DNA from: Oncomelania hupensis
Taxonomy: Eukaryota > Mollusca > Gastropoda > Littorinimorpha > Pomatiopsidae
DNA: 64,000 nucleotides
Assembly (NCBI GenBank): GCA_036898135.1
Contig: CM072511.1
Coordinates: forward strand, 27,768,110 to 27,832,109
Reading direction: 5' to 3'
A model generated the notes under the pieces. It saw nothing but the letters and a program-made list of their open reading frames with translations, ran no database searches and was not told the origin of the DNA. This document shows, in pieces, positions 1 through 45,316 of the stretch (its first letter is position 1; every line of letters begins with the position of its first letter). Both the position numbers and the translations under genes were made by a program.

Positions 1-430
1 AGGACAGCATCAGGGAAGAAACTGTTTCTGAATCGAGAAGTTCTGGCTCTTAAAGCGCGGAACCGACGGCCAGAGGGCAGAGGCTCGAAGAGACTATTGG
101 CTGGGTGTGATGGATCGCAGACTGTCTTTTCCGTTTTCCGTTTCATTCGCGTTGTAAAAATGGAGGCGACAGATGGAAAGTCGCAACCAGCTATTTTGGA
201 GGCAGTCTTAACAATGTGCTCGAGCTGTTTCTTTTCTATCGCGGTTGTGCTGCCGTACCACACAGTGATAGAGAAGCACAAAATGCTCTCTATCACCGCG
301 CGATAGAACTGTGCCATAATTTTACTAGACATACCGAACTTACGCAGCTGTCTATCATATAAATGTGTTCTTACATATGCTTTGTTTGTAAGTTTTAAGT
401 CTTTTAGGGAAATAGGTTCTCTAAAATTCT
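1..430 (-). mobile_element. LINE reverse-transcriptase C-terminal fragment, cut by window edge
   Basis: Reading the minus strand from about 430 to 1 gives an open frame running off the window. It contains the stretches MAQFYRAVIESILCFSITVW, HIVKTASKIAG, DPSHPANSLFEPLPSGRRFR and SRFRNSFFPDAV. These are typical of the C-terminal part of non-LTR retrotransposon polymerases, after the RT core. No start is present and the 3' end lies outside the window. The clade is not determined. Confidence 0.75.
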
Positions 431-846
431 ATGTAAGAAAGATTCATAGGTAAACGTTTATTTTTGGAGAGCACGTTTGTATGATCTATGTTGGAGTTTT
501 GATGCCGTCTGCTCATGTGAACATTTTTGGAATATGCTTGGTTTAAGAAATTTTCATGCAGTGTATGACATGTTTTTTTTGGCATGTATGTTATCTTCAT
601 ATATTCTATGTTATGTTACGTTGTTTAACATAGGTGTTTATGTTCGACAGATTTCACCTAAACAGTCACCTAGATAGGCTTGTGGTTCGGACTTGGTCTG
701 ATGGTGTACTCTTTTGTCCCCCTTTGAAAGTAAATAAAATCGTGGTACTGTTTTGAGTGACTCTTACTTAAATACAAGATTAATGCGAGTTGGTAGATTT
801 AGTGGCTAGCACAGCTAACGTTTTCAGAAGTTTGGTTAGCCTGAAT
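431..846. other. AT-rich spacer, nothing recognised
   Basis: No coding similarity, RNA gene or clear repeat boundary was seen. Open frames here are short and low-complexity. Confidence 0.5.
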
Positions 847-2160
847 AATAGTTAGTTATTCATTGCTTACAGGGTCCAGCAGACTGCAAAGAGCCGAATC
901 AGGACCACAAAATCAAAACCACAACTTTGCTGAAAGAGGACTCACCCCTGATCCACATGAAAGATCTGCCGAAATAACCCTAGTGGTAACACTGAAGGCA
1001 ATTCGCCAGCCAGTCACTTTACAATAAATAAAACAAACCAACGCAGGGGACGCTGAGGCTATACTCATGAGCAATCTTGCCACTGTAGATTGTTCTAACC
1101 TATAAAGGGAAAAGTGAAAGCCCCAGTTGAAAACCTGTCTTTCCTTTGTAGGAATGACAGATTCACTGCGGCAACAGTTCCCCCCCGTTGGAGTGCCGGG
1201 GGTTTCAGTATAAATAGTATCCCCACTTTATGGAAATTTTGTGCTTTAAATTCCCACTGTCGCTGTCTTCATTTGCTCTTTCCCATTCCTGATCTGTCCT
1301 ATCACTCTGCTATACTATCTTCTTCTTCGCTAGATCAATGACCTACCTTTTTTCTTGAAAACTCTTCCTGGACAAGACTCCTTGTTTGTGTATGTGGTCT
1401 GTTGGATCAGCTTGGGAGTATTGGACGCTTTCTGCCGGGTGGTCACTAGGGCTTCTTATGATGGTATTATTTAGCAATGTAGGCATTTTATATGTATGTG
1501 TTTTGTTGATGATTTATAATGATGTTTGTATTCTATTTTGTTTTTGTAACCGGGGGTTCGAGTAGTTGGGGTAAAGCCTCAGCCATCCCCTGCGTGGGAT
1601 GTCTTTATTGTAAAGTGACTGGCCGGTGGAGGGCATTCAATTTTCCCACTAGGGTTGTTTCAGCAGATCTTTTATGCGGATCGGGGGTTGTCCAGTCCTG
1701 ATTTGGCTCGGAAGAGTCCGCTGGACCTAAAGCAACAATCAATCAAATCAAATCAAATACTCTAATTTATCGAACCCCCGTTTACAAAAACCAAAAAGAA
1801 TACAAACATCGTTATAAAATATCAACAAAACACATACATATAAATTGCCTACATTGCCAAATAATAACATCATAGGAAACCCCAGTGACCACCTAGCAGA
1901 AAGCGTCCAATATTTCCAAGCTGATCCAATAGACCTCACACACAAAGTAGGAGTTTTGTCCCAGAAGAGTTTTGAATAAAAAAGGTAGGTGACTGATCTA
2001 GCGAAGAAGAAGACAGTATAGTGGATTGATAGAACAGAGTAGGAATAAGAAAGACCAAAGGAGAAAGACAGCGACAGTGGGAATTTAAAACACTACATTT
2101 CCAGAAATTGGGGATACTATTTATACTGAAACCCCCGGAACCCAATGGAGGATAAGAGCT
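847..2160 (-). mobile_element. 0.7 kb retroposon, subfamily B, split by a subfamily A copy
   Basis: Positions 847-1,064 and about 1,756-2,160 are two halves of one minus-oriented copy. The first half has the 3' tail (TTGCTTACAGGGTCCAGC read on plus). The second half starts at CTAATTTATCGAACCCCC and runs to the 5' end near CCCCCGGAACCCAATGG. The uninterrupted order is seen in the copy at 17,122-17,713. The interruption is another family member at 1,065-1,755. No protein is encoded. Confidence 0.7.
1065..1755 (+). mobile_element. 0.7 kb retroposon, subfamily A, near full length
   Basis: It begins CATGAGCAATCTTGCC, as does the complete copy at 3,440 after its first 12 bases, and ends CTGGACCTAAAGCAACAATC followed by an AATCA/AAATC tail. 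It is inserted into a subfamily B copy, with a short duplication (ATACTC) on both sides. It is non-coding and carries an internal TATAAATAG at about 1,209. Confidence 0.7.
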
Positions 2161-2467
2161 GAATGGAAGCACACATCACCCACACTAACAACTGTATCTT
2201 CACATTTTGCCGTTTACTGTATTTTCATTCTTTATTCATTTTAAATTCAGATTCTCTTCTTAAATTTACAATTAATGGTGACCTTCTAGCAAAGTTTCAT
2301 AAATGTGCAATTATCCTAAAACTGGAAATGGATATGTTGAAATGAATGATAATGATTAATATAGTATTGATTGAGTGTTCCTAATGGCCTGTCTAAAAGG
2401 TTCAGGAACCTAGGTTTGGTATCTGAGAACCTCGAAAAAATGTTCATGACTCTCCACGAACCTTCCA

Positions 2468-3195
2468 ATTAAGACTCCTGTCCTATCCTATCCCGTAACT
2501 CAAAAGTCTTTGGGGCATCACAGATGATCATTTAACCAGCGTACTCCATCTTTCTCTGTCCTCAGGAACCCTCATGGCATCACTCAGTGTGAAGCCAGTC
2601 CATTCTCGAATGTTGTCTTCCCACGTTTTTTTTCTGTCTCCCTCTTCTTCGGTCTACTTGCACCGTGCATTCCAGGATGATGTTTGCAAAGCTTGATGCT
2701 CTGGTGACGTGGCCATACCATTGGAGTTTCTGCTTCTTCACCACTGTGAGCATGTCATCTTGTTGTGCAATGGCTTGTGTGATGGTCTGTTGGACTTCAT
2801 CGTTGGTGATGTGCTGGGTATAGGAAATACCCAGAAGTCTTCTGTAGCACCTCACCTCCATGCTTTGTATTCTTCATTGTAGGGCTGCTGTGAGAGTCCA
2901 TGTTTCGCAAGCATATAGAAAGATCGAGGTGACAAGGGAGCACAGCAGCCTTATCTTGGAGTGTAGACTTATGGTCCTGTCTTTCCAAATGGGCTTCAAT
3001 GGAGCAATTGGCCTTGGACTTTGATGTCCATGGTGATGCCATTGGTGTTGTTGGACATCATTTTGGTCTTCTCTGCACTTATTTCCATTCCAAAGGCTTT
3101 GGATGTGGTTTCAAGCCTCAGTACCAGCTATTCAAGTCCTTGTTCCTCTCCAGCCAATCCATCAATGTCATCCGCAAAATGAAGGTTAAGTTAAA
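2468..3195 (-). mobile_element. LINE family X, 3' part of RT ORF (decayed)
   Basis: On the minus strand, MEVRCYRRLLGISYTQHITN, QWYGHVTRAS and a basic DRRRGRQKK stretch match the better-preserved copies at 12,672 and 48,121. Frames are broken by stops and frameshifts. The 3' end carries TAGGAT-like repeats (plus TCCTATCCTATCCC). This family recurs six to seven times in the window. Confidence 0.75.
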
Positions 3196-3439
3196 TTAAA
3201 CAAAATGTCACCCTCTCTTCATTTATAATCGTCATTCATGAACAAGAGTATGCAGAGCTAACCACAACAAAAATGATGATCATGCAACATGCTGTTTGTT
3301 TTATCATTCAAATCAATTTATTGTCAACACTCTCCTTTCCAGAGACTCCTTCAGAAATAAGAAAATCTTGTCATAAACCATAATTATCCAGAATGCTTGA
3401 TGAATAGCAGTTTATAATTGTTTCTTACTGCTTATTACT

Positions 3440-4218
3440 ACCCCTTGGGGTCATGAGCAATCTTGCCACTGTAGATTGTTCTAACCTATAAAGGGAAAAG
3501 TGAAAGCCCCAGTTGAAAACCTGTCTTGCCTTTGTAGGCATGACCAATTCACTGCGGCAACAGTACCCCCGTTGGGGTGCCGTGGGTTTCAGTATAAATA
3601 GTATCCCCACTTTCTGGAAATTTAGTGCTTTAAATTTGATTTGGCTCGGAGGCGTCCGCTGGACCTAAAGCAACAATAAATCAATCAATCTGGAAATTTA
3701 GTGCTTTAAATTCCCACTGTCGCTGTCTTCCTCATTTACTCTTTTCCATTCCTGCTCTGTCCTATCACTCTGCTATACTATCTTTTTCTTCGCTAGATCA
3801 ATGACCTACCTTTTTTCTTGAAAACTCTTCCTGGACAAGACTCCTTGTTTGTGTATGAGGTCTGTTGGATCAGCTTGGGAGTGTTGGACGCTTTCTGCCG
3901 GGTGGTCACTAGGGCTTCCTATGATGTTATTATTTAGCACTATAGGCATTTTATATGTATATGTTTTGTTGATAATTTATAATGTTTGTATTCTATTTTG
4001 TTTTTGTAACCGGGGGTTCGAGTAGTTGGGGTAAAGCCTCAGCCGTCCCCTGCGTGGGATGTCTTTATTGTAAAGTGACTGGCCGGTGGAGGGCATTCAA
4101 TTTTCCCACTAGGGTTGTTTCAGCAGATCTTTTATGCGGATCGGGGGTTGTCCGGTCCTGATTTGGCTCGGAAGAGTCCGCTGGACCTAAAGCAACAATC
4201 AATCAATCAATAAATCAA
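3440..4218 (+). mobile_element. 0.7 kb non-coding retroposon, complete subfamily A copy with TSD
   Basis: The element starts ACCCCTTGGGGTCATGAGC and ends CTGGACCTAAAGCAACAATC plus an AATC-repeat tail. It is bounded by a perfect 13-bp direct repeat, ACTGCTTATTACT, at 3,427-3,439 and 4,219-4,231. After removing a nested 76-bp insertion and its duplication, the unit is about 703 bp. No ORF or tRNA-like head was found. TSD plus simple 3' tail indicates target-primed reverse transcription by a LINE in trans. Confidence 0.75.
3637..3689 (+). mobile_element. 53-bp tail-only retroposon insertion
   Basis: A fragment consisting only of the family A 3' end (from TGATTTGGCTCGG through GGACCTAAAGCAACAAT and the tail) sits inside the 3,440 copy. 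It is flanked by a 23-24-bp direct repeat (3,613-3,636 and 3,689-3,712, key bases GGAAATTTAGTGCTTTAAA). This is an extreme 5' truncation with an intact TSD. Confidence 0.75.
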
Positions 4219-4231
4219 ACTGCTTATTACT

Positions 4232-5429
4232 GAAAACAGTTTTAAATTATAATTGTGAAAATGGCATTTTGTCCGATTATGTTCTTGTTGTCGTGTGGGT
4301 GTGGATGTGAGGGGTGGGTGTGTGAGTTGTAAATCAGTTTACAATTGCCTGAATAGTAAATGCTCTATAACAAGTTCTCTTATTGTCTATTTACAACATT
4401 TGTTGTAGGGATTGCATGTTCGGACAGTGTTGTCAGACCTTTGCCAATGGAATGCTATGCACGTGACCTGAAACAAACAAAATAAGAGACATTTGTTTTT
4501 AGAATTAAAATCTTTTTTCTGTTAGTATTTTAAATAGAAGGATAGGAGGGGGGATAATAATAGACTAAAATACAAATAATGGTTTCTATGCACACTTTTC
4601 CTCACTTGGCTATAATACAAATAATGGTTTCTATGTACTTTTCCTCACCGAGGTTAATTTTATTGGAAACAAGCGCTCTAGCCAACTCCACACTAAAGGC
4701 CAGTCAGCAGGGTGTCCATAGAAAATTAAAAATAATACTACATTCATTATGTGTATGATATCCACAGCATGATCAATGTAACGTCAATAATATTTGCTAT
4801 GTATTTTAACTGTTGATTGCTTCACATTTCTGTTCTCTTGTTCCTTATTCTATGATTGTTTAAAAAATAAAATGCAGACAATAACGGAGAGGAAAAAGAA
4901 GACGAATTCATATGGCTTATGACATTTAGAAAAATTACTACATGTGACAGTCTATGAAAAATTCTTTTTTTTTTTCATAATAACGCTGTCTTCACTCCCC
5001 AGTCATCAAATTATTAAATTATTTGATAATGCAAAGGGAAACGTCACCACAGTTCCTAGTAAACTTTGTAAAGTGTATCCTGAACAAACAAAAACAAAAA
5101 AACAACAATAAAACAAGATGGCAAGCCATTCAGAAGTATTTCCAGACTATTAAATTTAGTAATTTAAGTTGAGCTGTCCTTCCTGTTTTATCCTAAAGAA
5201 CCAAACTAAAAATATGGAACCATTTGGCCCTTATCTTAACTATGTAAATTAAAAAATTTACAAAATTCATACAGCTCAAAACGTGTTTTGAAAATGGACT
5301 ACTGTGAACTTGACTTTTTGAGACGGCGCAAATATGAATACTAAACAAAATACAGAGTAGTGAAGTGTCTGCAATGAAAAATTGATCAACATAAATCGGT
5401 CAAGTCATATTTAAAATATTGCAAAAATT
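4232..5429. other. AT-rich spacer with a short tandem duplication
   Basis: No gene was seen. Near 4,566-4,650 a unit containing ATACAAATAATGGTTTCTAT is duplicated in tandem with small differences. Confidence 0.45.
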
Positions 5430-5640
5430 AAATCCTATCCTATCCTGCAAAACTTGAAAGTCATTGGGGCACCATCGATGATCGTTTTACCAGCGTATTC
5501 CATCTTTCTCTGTCCTCAACAACCCCCCTGGCTTCACTCATTGTCAACCTCCATGCTTTGTATTCTTCGCTGCAGGTCTGCTGTGAGGGTCCATGTTTCG
5601 CAAGCGTCTATGAAGATGGCGATGACAAGGAAAAATGAAC
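5430..5640 (-). mobile_element. LINE family X remnant with internal deletion
   Basis: Plus-strand bases ATCGATGATCGTTTTACCAG and CTCCATGCTTTGTATTCTTC are the reverse complement of the family X 3' region. The middle of the segment, present at 12,780-13,050, is missing here. A TATCCTATCC tail lies at about 5,436. Confidence 0.65.
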
Positions 5641-5689
5641 ATATTTTGAAAAAAAAAAAGTGAAAAATGCTGACCATTTTTTTAGAAAC

Positions 5690-6003
5690 AGAGCAAAACG
5701 TGTTTAGCAAAATCTTGACCCGAGTGACCTTGCTACACAGCAAACACAATGACATGGGAGGCTGGCCACTATCTAGAAAATGTTCCTATGAAGTTTGGTT
5801 GAAATCTGTCCAGTGGTTCTTGAGATAAGATGAGCAACAGACAGGCACAGACCCACATTGGCTCAATCTGATTCCCGACTATTTCAAAGCATTTCCAGAT
5901 AAAGCTCTGGTGATACAAAAAGAAAAGAGAGAGAGAGAGAAAGCTAGAGAGGAGGGGGGGGGAAGAGAAAGCTAGAGAGAGGGAGGGGAGGGGGAGAAAG
6001 ATT
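5690..6003. repeat. Repeat fragment and purine-rich tract
   Basis: 5,690-5,860 contains a decayed dispersed repeat (GAAGTTTGGTTGAAATCTGT, CCAGTGGTTCTTGAGATAAG) of the kind found near 39.2 and 53.3 kb. 5,915-6,003 is a GA-rich polypurine run. Confidence 0.4.
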
Positions 6004-9000
6004 GAGGATTGCAGTTTATGCCATTTTCAAGCTGTTTTTGTGTCCAGAGGCTGATGGCGATGCAAAAGTGTGTAAGAAATGTGCTGGCAACATTTCATGA
6101 AAGTGCAAACAAAGGTCACACTAACTAGCATAGGAAGAAGCAAACAATATGTGCTATAAAAACGAAAATTATGTTAATAATAATAATTTAAAAATAATAA
6201 TATATTGACCAGAACACAAACAAGTGATTTAGTTTTTTTTCAAAATGACTTTATTTCCTAATAGTTATAAACAGCACCCAAGCTTCTGATGACCTATGAA
6301 ATAGCAAAAACGTATTGCTGCAAATTCCAACACTTGCAGCATCACAAAAAAACAAATAACATTCTCGTAAGATACTTTACCCAAACAAACAGCACAAAAC
6401 AGCATGCACCCGACTAAATGACAAACCATACCAGACTGAATTAGTGAATAGCAAGGATCAGACAAGACTGAATAAACAAACCATACTAAACAGAATAACT
6501 TGCATCAGACTGAATAACACTTACCAAACCAGACTGAATAACATTTGTCACCGACTGTTTTAGAAACATAAATAAATTAAACATCAAACAACAAAACCCT
6601 GATTTAAAAGGCAAGACAGCGCTAAATAGTGTTGGATATATCGTTGAAGATGGGAAAAGTAATTAATTGGTGTGAAAGAAACATCATTGCTGGGGGGACA
6701 TTGACAATAATAATTTATTGGAAAATCTCTCAAAAGTATACACAAATCCACAAGAAAGAAAAGAAACCGTGCAGTTAGCGCTGAAAATGACCCCAAAGAG
6801 ATAAAGTCAAGTTATAAAAAACTTTGGTTTAAATGACAAAACATTGCAAGTTATATAGTGATATAATCTTAACACATGTAAATGTAAATAAATTATGCCT
6901 AACATCAAAATAGATCTCTAAATTACATTTATTTTGTAGGAAAAAATATTGTTCACTACCTGGCTAACAACCATGAGTATCCAACTTTGATAAAAATGTT
7001 TCAAACAAACTCCATCATAAACTTGATACTAAACATACACACACACAGAGCTTACACTAAAAATGCAAAGGGTGTGGGACAGAGGGTTTTGATATGTGCC
7101 TCACAAATAGGATACAGCTGCATGCAGCATAATCGTAAACTCTAGCCAAAAATAAACGTGAATGTAAACGTCTCGTGCTATATGAATATAATAACAACAC
7201 ACAAGCCTGTGTTTGTTTTCCATGTAAATCACAAGGAACCTTGGTCTGAAACCACACACTAACACCCATCAAAAATAACCACATTGTAAAGCTTCTGAAT
7301 AGTACAAAAATTTCATATTTTCTCCTGGGTACAACAATCCTGGGACTTTTGCATAGGTACACAATGATTTAAAAAAAAAAAAATCAGGTTTCCCGAACAC
7401 TTACTTTTCAAAGAACCAAAACTCACCATTTTATGACCATGGTAAGAATATACTAAAAATACAAAACAGGCATATCAAAATTAATGTTTTCGTGAAAGAT
7501 TGATACACAAATTAGAAACTGAAATGGCAGCCAGCCAATGTGTGATCAACCATGCGAACCTTTAAATCCATAAAACGAAGCCTATTTTCACAATAAAAAA
7601 TGTCACGACTGGGGTCTACACGCAACCTAGCATGCACAAAGATGATCAAAATCAAGTTTGTTCTGCCATATACAAATTACATGTAGATGGGCACTTTGCA
7701 GTTACTGTGGTTAGAAAAGAAAAAGTGGATTTTTAGAAGAAAAAACATTTGCACTTGTTTTCAAATGAGCAGCATTTAAAATGCATACTGTACACATCCC
7801 TGTGTTGCTGATTTGATGCAGGTCAAATCACTAGACAAGGTATCACAGAGTCATCTTCAAAGTACTGGCTGAGTGAGCATGAATGCCGAGTCACCGACTA
7901 TGGAAAGAGAAAATGTTGCTGGCTAAAAGTTCCAAACGACTGACAATTTCAGGATGACTCAACCTTTCCTGGTTTGGTTTCAACCAAGATGGCTTCAGCT
8001 TTCTAGCTTAGTTCTCACCTGAAATTAAAATAGATATTACTTTCAATGAACAAAATGCTACACCAACAACTTATTCATTTCTTCTTAAAATCAATTCACA
8101 AAACAGCAACAAGGAACTGAGGGAATCAATACCTTGTCATCTTTCATATTGGCGGCAGTGATAGTATCTCAGTCAGTCAGCCGGCACTTGTGTAAACATG
8201 CGTCATCTCGAACAGTGGGTATTCGACATCCCTGACAGACGGGTACTTTGTCGGAATCCTGTCAGCGATTCAGCTTGCAAATTGATTGTTCTGGATAGTA
8301 GTGGCCAGCGCATAGAGAAGCTCCTCAACTTGATCAGTGCGCTATATAAGAGTAATCTTCTTCTTTAGTGAAACCTTTCCCTAATTTCTGAACACCTTGA
8401 CTATCCGTCTATTCCCATAGACCATTAACCTTTTTGTCCCAGCCTTTCACTTTCTTGTCCTAACGTTTTTGATTTATTTGTATATAATGCACTATCGTTT
8501 TTGTTTTATTTTATATGCAATAAGAATACTTTGGGAGGTACACCTGAGGGTTACCTGCATCATCATCATCACCACCCAACTTTCAGACTCACATATGAAC
8601 TAATGACCCCCCACCAACCCAGAAATGCAAAAAAAAAAAAAAAGCCAAACTGTTATAGTTTAGGATATATGAAAATAGTGTCTAGTATGTCCTTGAAAAT
8701 ATTTTGCTTGTATTATCATCTTTGAAGCAGCATGACGAATAGACACATAGTTGTACTATTTCTTACCTCATTATTCCTAGGTCACTAGCATCCAATTGTC
8801 ACTAACACCAGTAATCCACACTCTTGTCCAGTAATCCACACATCATTTGCCTTCAAGACTAACTATTGCCATTTCAAGTGCATGCCTAAGGTGAACACTT
8901 GCATTTATCTTCAGGCTTCTTCAACAGAAGGCCTGAAAATCTTTGTAATCAACATCACACTGAACAATAACATTATATAATCTCTAGGTTCTACCATCTT

Positions 9001-9494
9001 AATCTCCTAAAATAATTGTGAAATCTTTTAATCTTAGTTCACCTATTTATACTAAATCACAAATTTTCAACATCTTGCCAACTTGTTAACTTGATTGTGT
9101 GCAAATTCAGTTTTAGGAACAGTTGTCTCTCTTTTTTAAATTTTAATTTTTGCATGCCAGTAGCGACAAAAGCTTTTTAAATGTTAAAGCCTTTTTGACA
9201 GTCAAAAAATGAGCTTGTACTAAAAAGACCTCATATATTCCGACCGGCGGGCCATTGTTCGCACACACCTTACATTTATTCCTTTCCGCCATCAACTTTT
9301 TGCAACCCCCTTGTCGACTTACGCCATTTTTGGTGAGAATGTCATGTGGTTACAAGATTTCAATAATGGCACCAGACATACACCTGCAATGCAGTGAGTG
9401 ATATTGACAACATTTAAATCAGGCGGTGCAAAGAGGGATTGACGAAAATGGGGAATTATCAAGGCTCTGCATTAAAACTGTGCTAGTAAGAAAA
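6004..9494. other. Gene-poor stretch downstream of GOT1
   Basis: No coding sequence was recognised. Part could be 3' UTR of the minus-strand GOT1 gene. An AATAAA on the minus strand lies at 9,275-9,280, about 360 bp after the stop codon. A short tract at 8,170-8,365 (GTGCGCTATATAAGAGTAATC) resembles the 3' end of a CR1/L2-type LINE. Confidence 0.4.
9275..9280 (-). promoter_or_regulatory. Candidate polyadenylation signal for GOT1
   Basis: Minus-strand AATAAA about 360 bp 3' of the GOT1 stop codon. It was chosen only by position; no transcript data. Confidence 0.3.
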
Positions 9495-9625
9495 AAAGAT
9501 GGTGGAGGAAAGGAAGGGAAAACTGAAACAAGGAAAGAAAGAAATAATGGGGGGGGGGGAGAAAGAGAGAGAGAAAGAGAGAGAGAAATAAACAGAAAGA
9601 AAGAAAAACAAAGAAACGGGGATGG
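9495..9625 (-). repeat. Polypyrimidine/polypurine tract in GOT1 3' UTR
   Basis: The plus strand is almost uninterrupted A/G, including ten G in a row at about 9,550-9,559 and GA repeats. The predicted mRNA would therefore carry a roughly 130-nt CU-rich tract starting about 15 nt after the stop codon. Confidence 0.6.
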
Positions 9626-9639
9626 GGTCAATGAAATTA

Positions 9640-19504
<9,865 letters not shown>

Positions 19505-19527
19505 GTTGCTAGTGATCGTAACTTGGA

Positions 19528-19541
19528 AAGGTCAAGGTCAC
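19528..19541 (-). promoter_or_regulatory. Candidate nuclear-receptor element upstream of GOT1 ATG
   Basis: AAGGTCAAGGTCAC on the plus strand, 24 bp 5' of the GOT1 start codon. It holds two abutting AGGTCA half-sites, the second as TCAAGGTCA, the extended half-site used by ERR/SF-1/FTZ-F1 receptors. Binding is not shown. Confidence 0.35.
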
Positions 19542-19739
19542 ACAAGTTTCCACGGTGCCAAACACTGAATTGCAAGACGTTAAAATGTTAAATTGCGTTG
19601 ATTAACGAATTTACCGAGTCTACCAAACCATGCACTCTAGAACTGCATATATCAAGCATAGCCTAGAGATATATAATATATATATATTAGTTCAGGCCTC
19701 CGCAGTTTTTGACTTAGCAGTGGACGGTGTAAGTATCCC

Positions 19740-19975
19740 ACATTGTCAGGGGCTGTCTCAAAAGTGTAACTATAGATTATAGTCACTCGACACCGAAGCG
19801 TATAGGCGACTACTGGTCACATTATTCTGACACCAGCGAACCAGTTGATGGTAAAGGGAAAATAATATGGTCACACATTGGCCAATCCGGGATTCGAACC
19901 AGGTACCTTTCGGTTACTAGGAAGACGCTCTACCAACTGAGCTACCCGGCCCCTCAATCTCAAAAGTACTGTTAG
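19740..19975 (-). mobile_element. tRNA-derived SINE or tRNA-like repeat
   Basis: The minus strand from about 19,952 reads GGCCGGGTAGCTCAGTTGGT, then AGAGCG and, later, TGGTTCGAATCCCGG, i.e. good A and B boxes. The anticodon stem is badly mismatched (loop CTAGTAA, AGT position), so it is a tRNA-derived repeat rather than a working tRNA. It lies between the divergent genes. Confidence 0.6.
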
Positions 19976-21267
19976 CAGCCCTTTTAATCACTTTGGGAGG
20001 AGTAACTTTGTGAGAGCCCCTGATAAATACGGCTGCCAACTGCACTTTTATAATGCTCTATTAAAATAATCCAAAATATTCATAGCTATGTGAAAACAGA
20101 TAAGAACCTTACAAAATTTGATTCATGGTGCTAAAATAAACATGAACCCTTCGCATACAGAAAATGCATAAAAAATAGATTTGTTATCTTATCTGGCTCT
20201 TAGCTTAGATTTACAAATAATTGAGGTCAGTGGATTAGTGTGCACATAAACTACTGACCTCTACTTACTTTCGATGTCTCGAGTTTCAAATAAATTTCTA
20301 CATTGCGCAGCTGCCCTGAAAGATTTATATTTTAGTGCCCAGAGTTAATTTTTTTCCTAGACACAAATTTTTTCTAAGCTCGTAGTATTATTTCTTCGCA
20401 TTGGATAGAACACACACTGCATTAATAATTTTTGAAAATAACTGGAGAGAATACAAAATTTTGCAAACTGATAACATGGACCAAAGAATACATTTTTAGT
20501 CCATGCTGATAATAATGACAGTTGCATTTGTCTGGGAGGAAAACTGTATGCAAGGCTACTAGTTTCTGTATGCACCGTATGCACGCTACGAATGATGTGA
20601 AAGAACCTGCTGCAGTGAAGCCTATGAATCCAACGTAAGGTTAGTCGAGTGTTTCGCAAACTTCAAACGCTGCCCTTACATTCAAACACTAATCCGACAC
20701 TTAAATCATTGTTTGGTTTTACAAGATATGCAAAAGACGAAGAGCTACATTCTTTGTGTCTGAAGCATTTTTGGAAGACTAAGAAGAGTGAGAAAGAAAA
20801 AGAAAATGGACGGAACACTGACATTTTTTATAAACAGTTAAAATGTCAATGCTTACATAATAAAGCATTCAAGTTTACAGCGCCTGGTTAAAACATACAT
20901 ATGCTAAATTTAACACACACACCCCACCCCCACCCATCACCTAGAGTCCTTTTACAGTACTTTCTTTTTCACCGTTATTGCGCGTTTCATTTACAATGCT
21001 GGTACTGGCAGAAAGTTTTTTTTTTTTTTTTTTAATCAGTTTATAGTCCCCTCTCTTCCCGGTAAGGATTTTCAGAGAGGAGACTTTAACTTTGACTGCT
21101 GTTACTAGTGTTAGTCTGAAAACTGACTTGGATCTATTCGATGAAAAATGCCATACATCTGTTTCACTTTTAGACCTCCTCTCAGCCTTTTTTCTTAAGT
21201 GTTGGCAGATACGAAAGTAGATAAAATAACAAAGCAATATTTGTTGTTTTCATTTTTATGTCCTCAG
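19976..21267. other. Intergenic interval between divergent genes
   Basis: Probably contains the promoter and 5' leader of the plus-strand transporter gene. No TATA box or CpG cluster stands out. Confidence 0.4.
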
Positions 21268-21276
21268 ATTAAAATC

Positions 21277-45316
<24,040 letters not shown>

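Noticed and set aside
2580..2861. Host gene similar to craniofacial development protein 2-like database entries
   Set aside because: Such entries are usually mis-named LINE products. The same sequence recurs several times here with truncated ends and a TAGGAT tail.
19880..19955. Possible functional tRNA-Thr gene on the minus strand
   Set aside because: A and B boxes are good, but the anticodon stem is mismatched at most positions and the acceptor stem is imperfect. Better explained as a tRNA-derived SINE.
20357..20659. 100-codon minus-strand frame between the two genes
   Set aside because: No motif, no codon pattern, no splice context. Likely chance.
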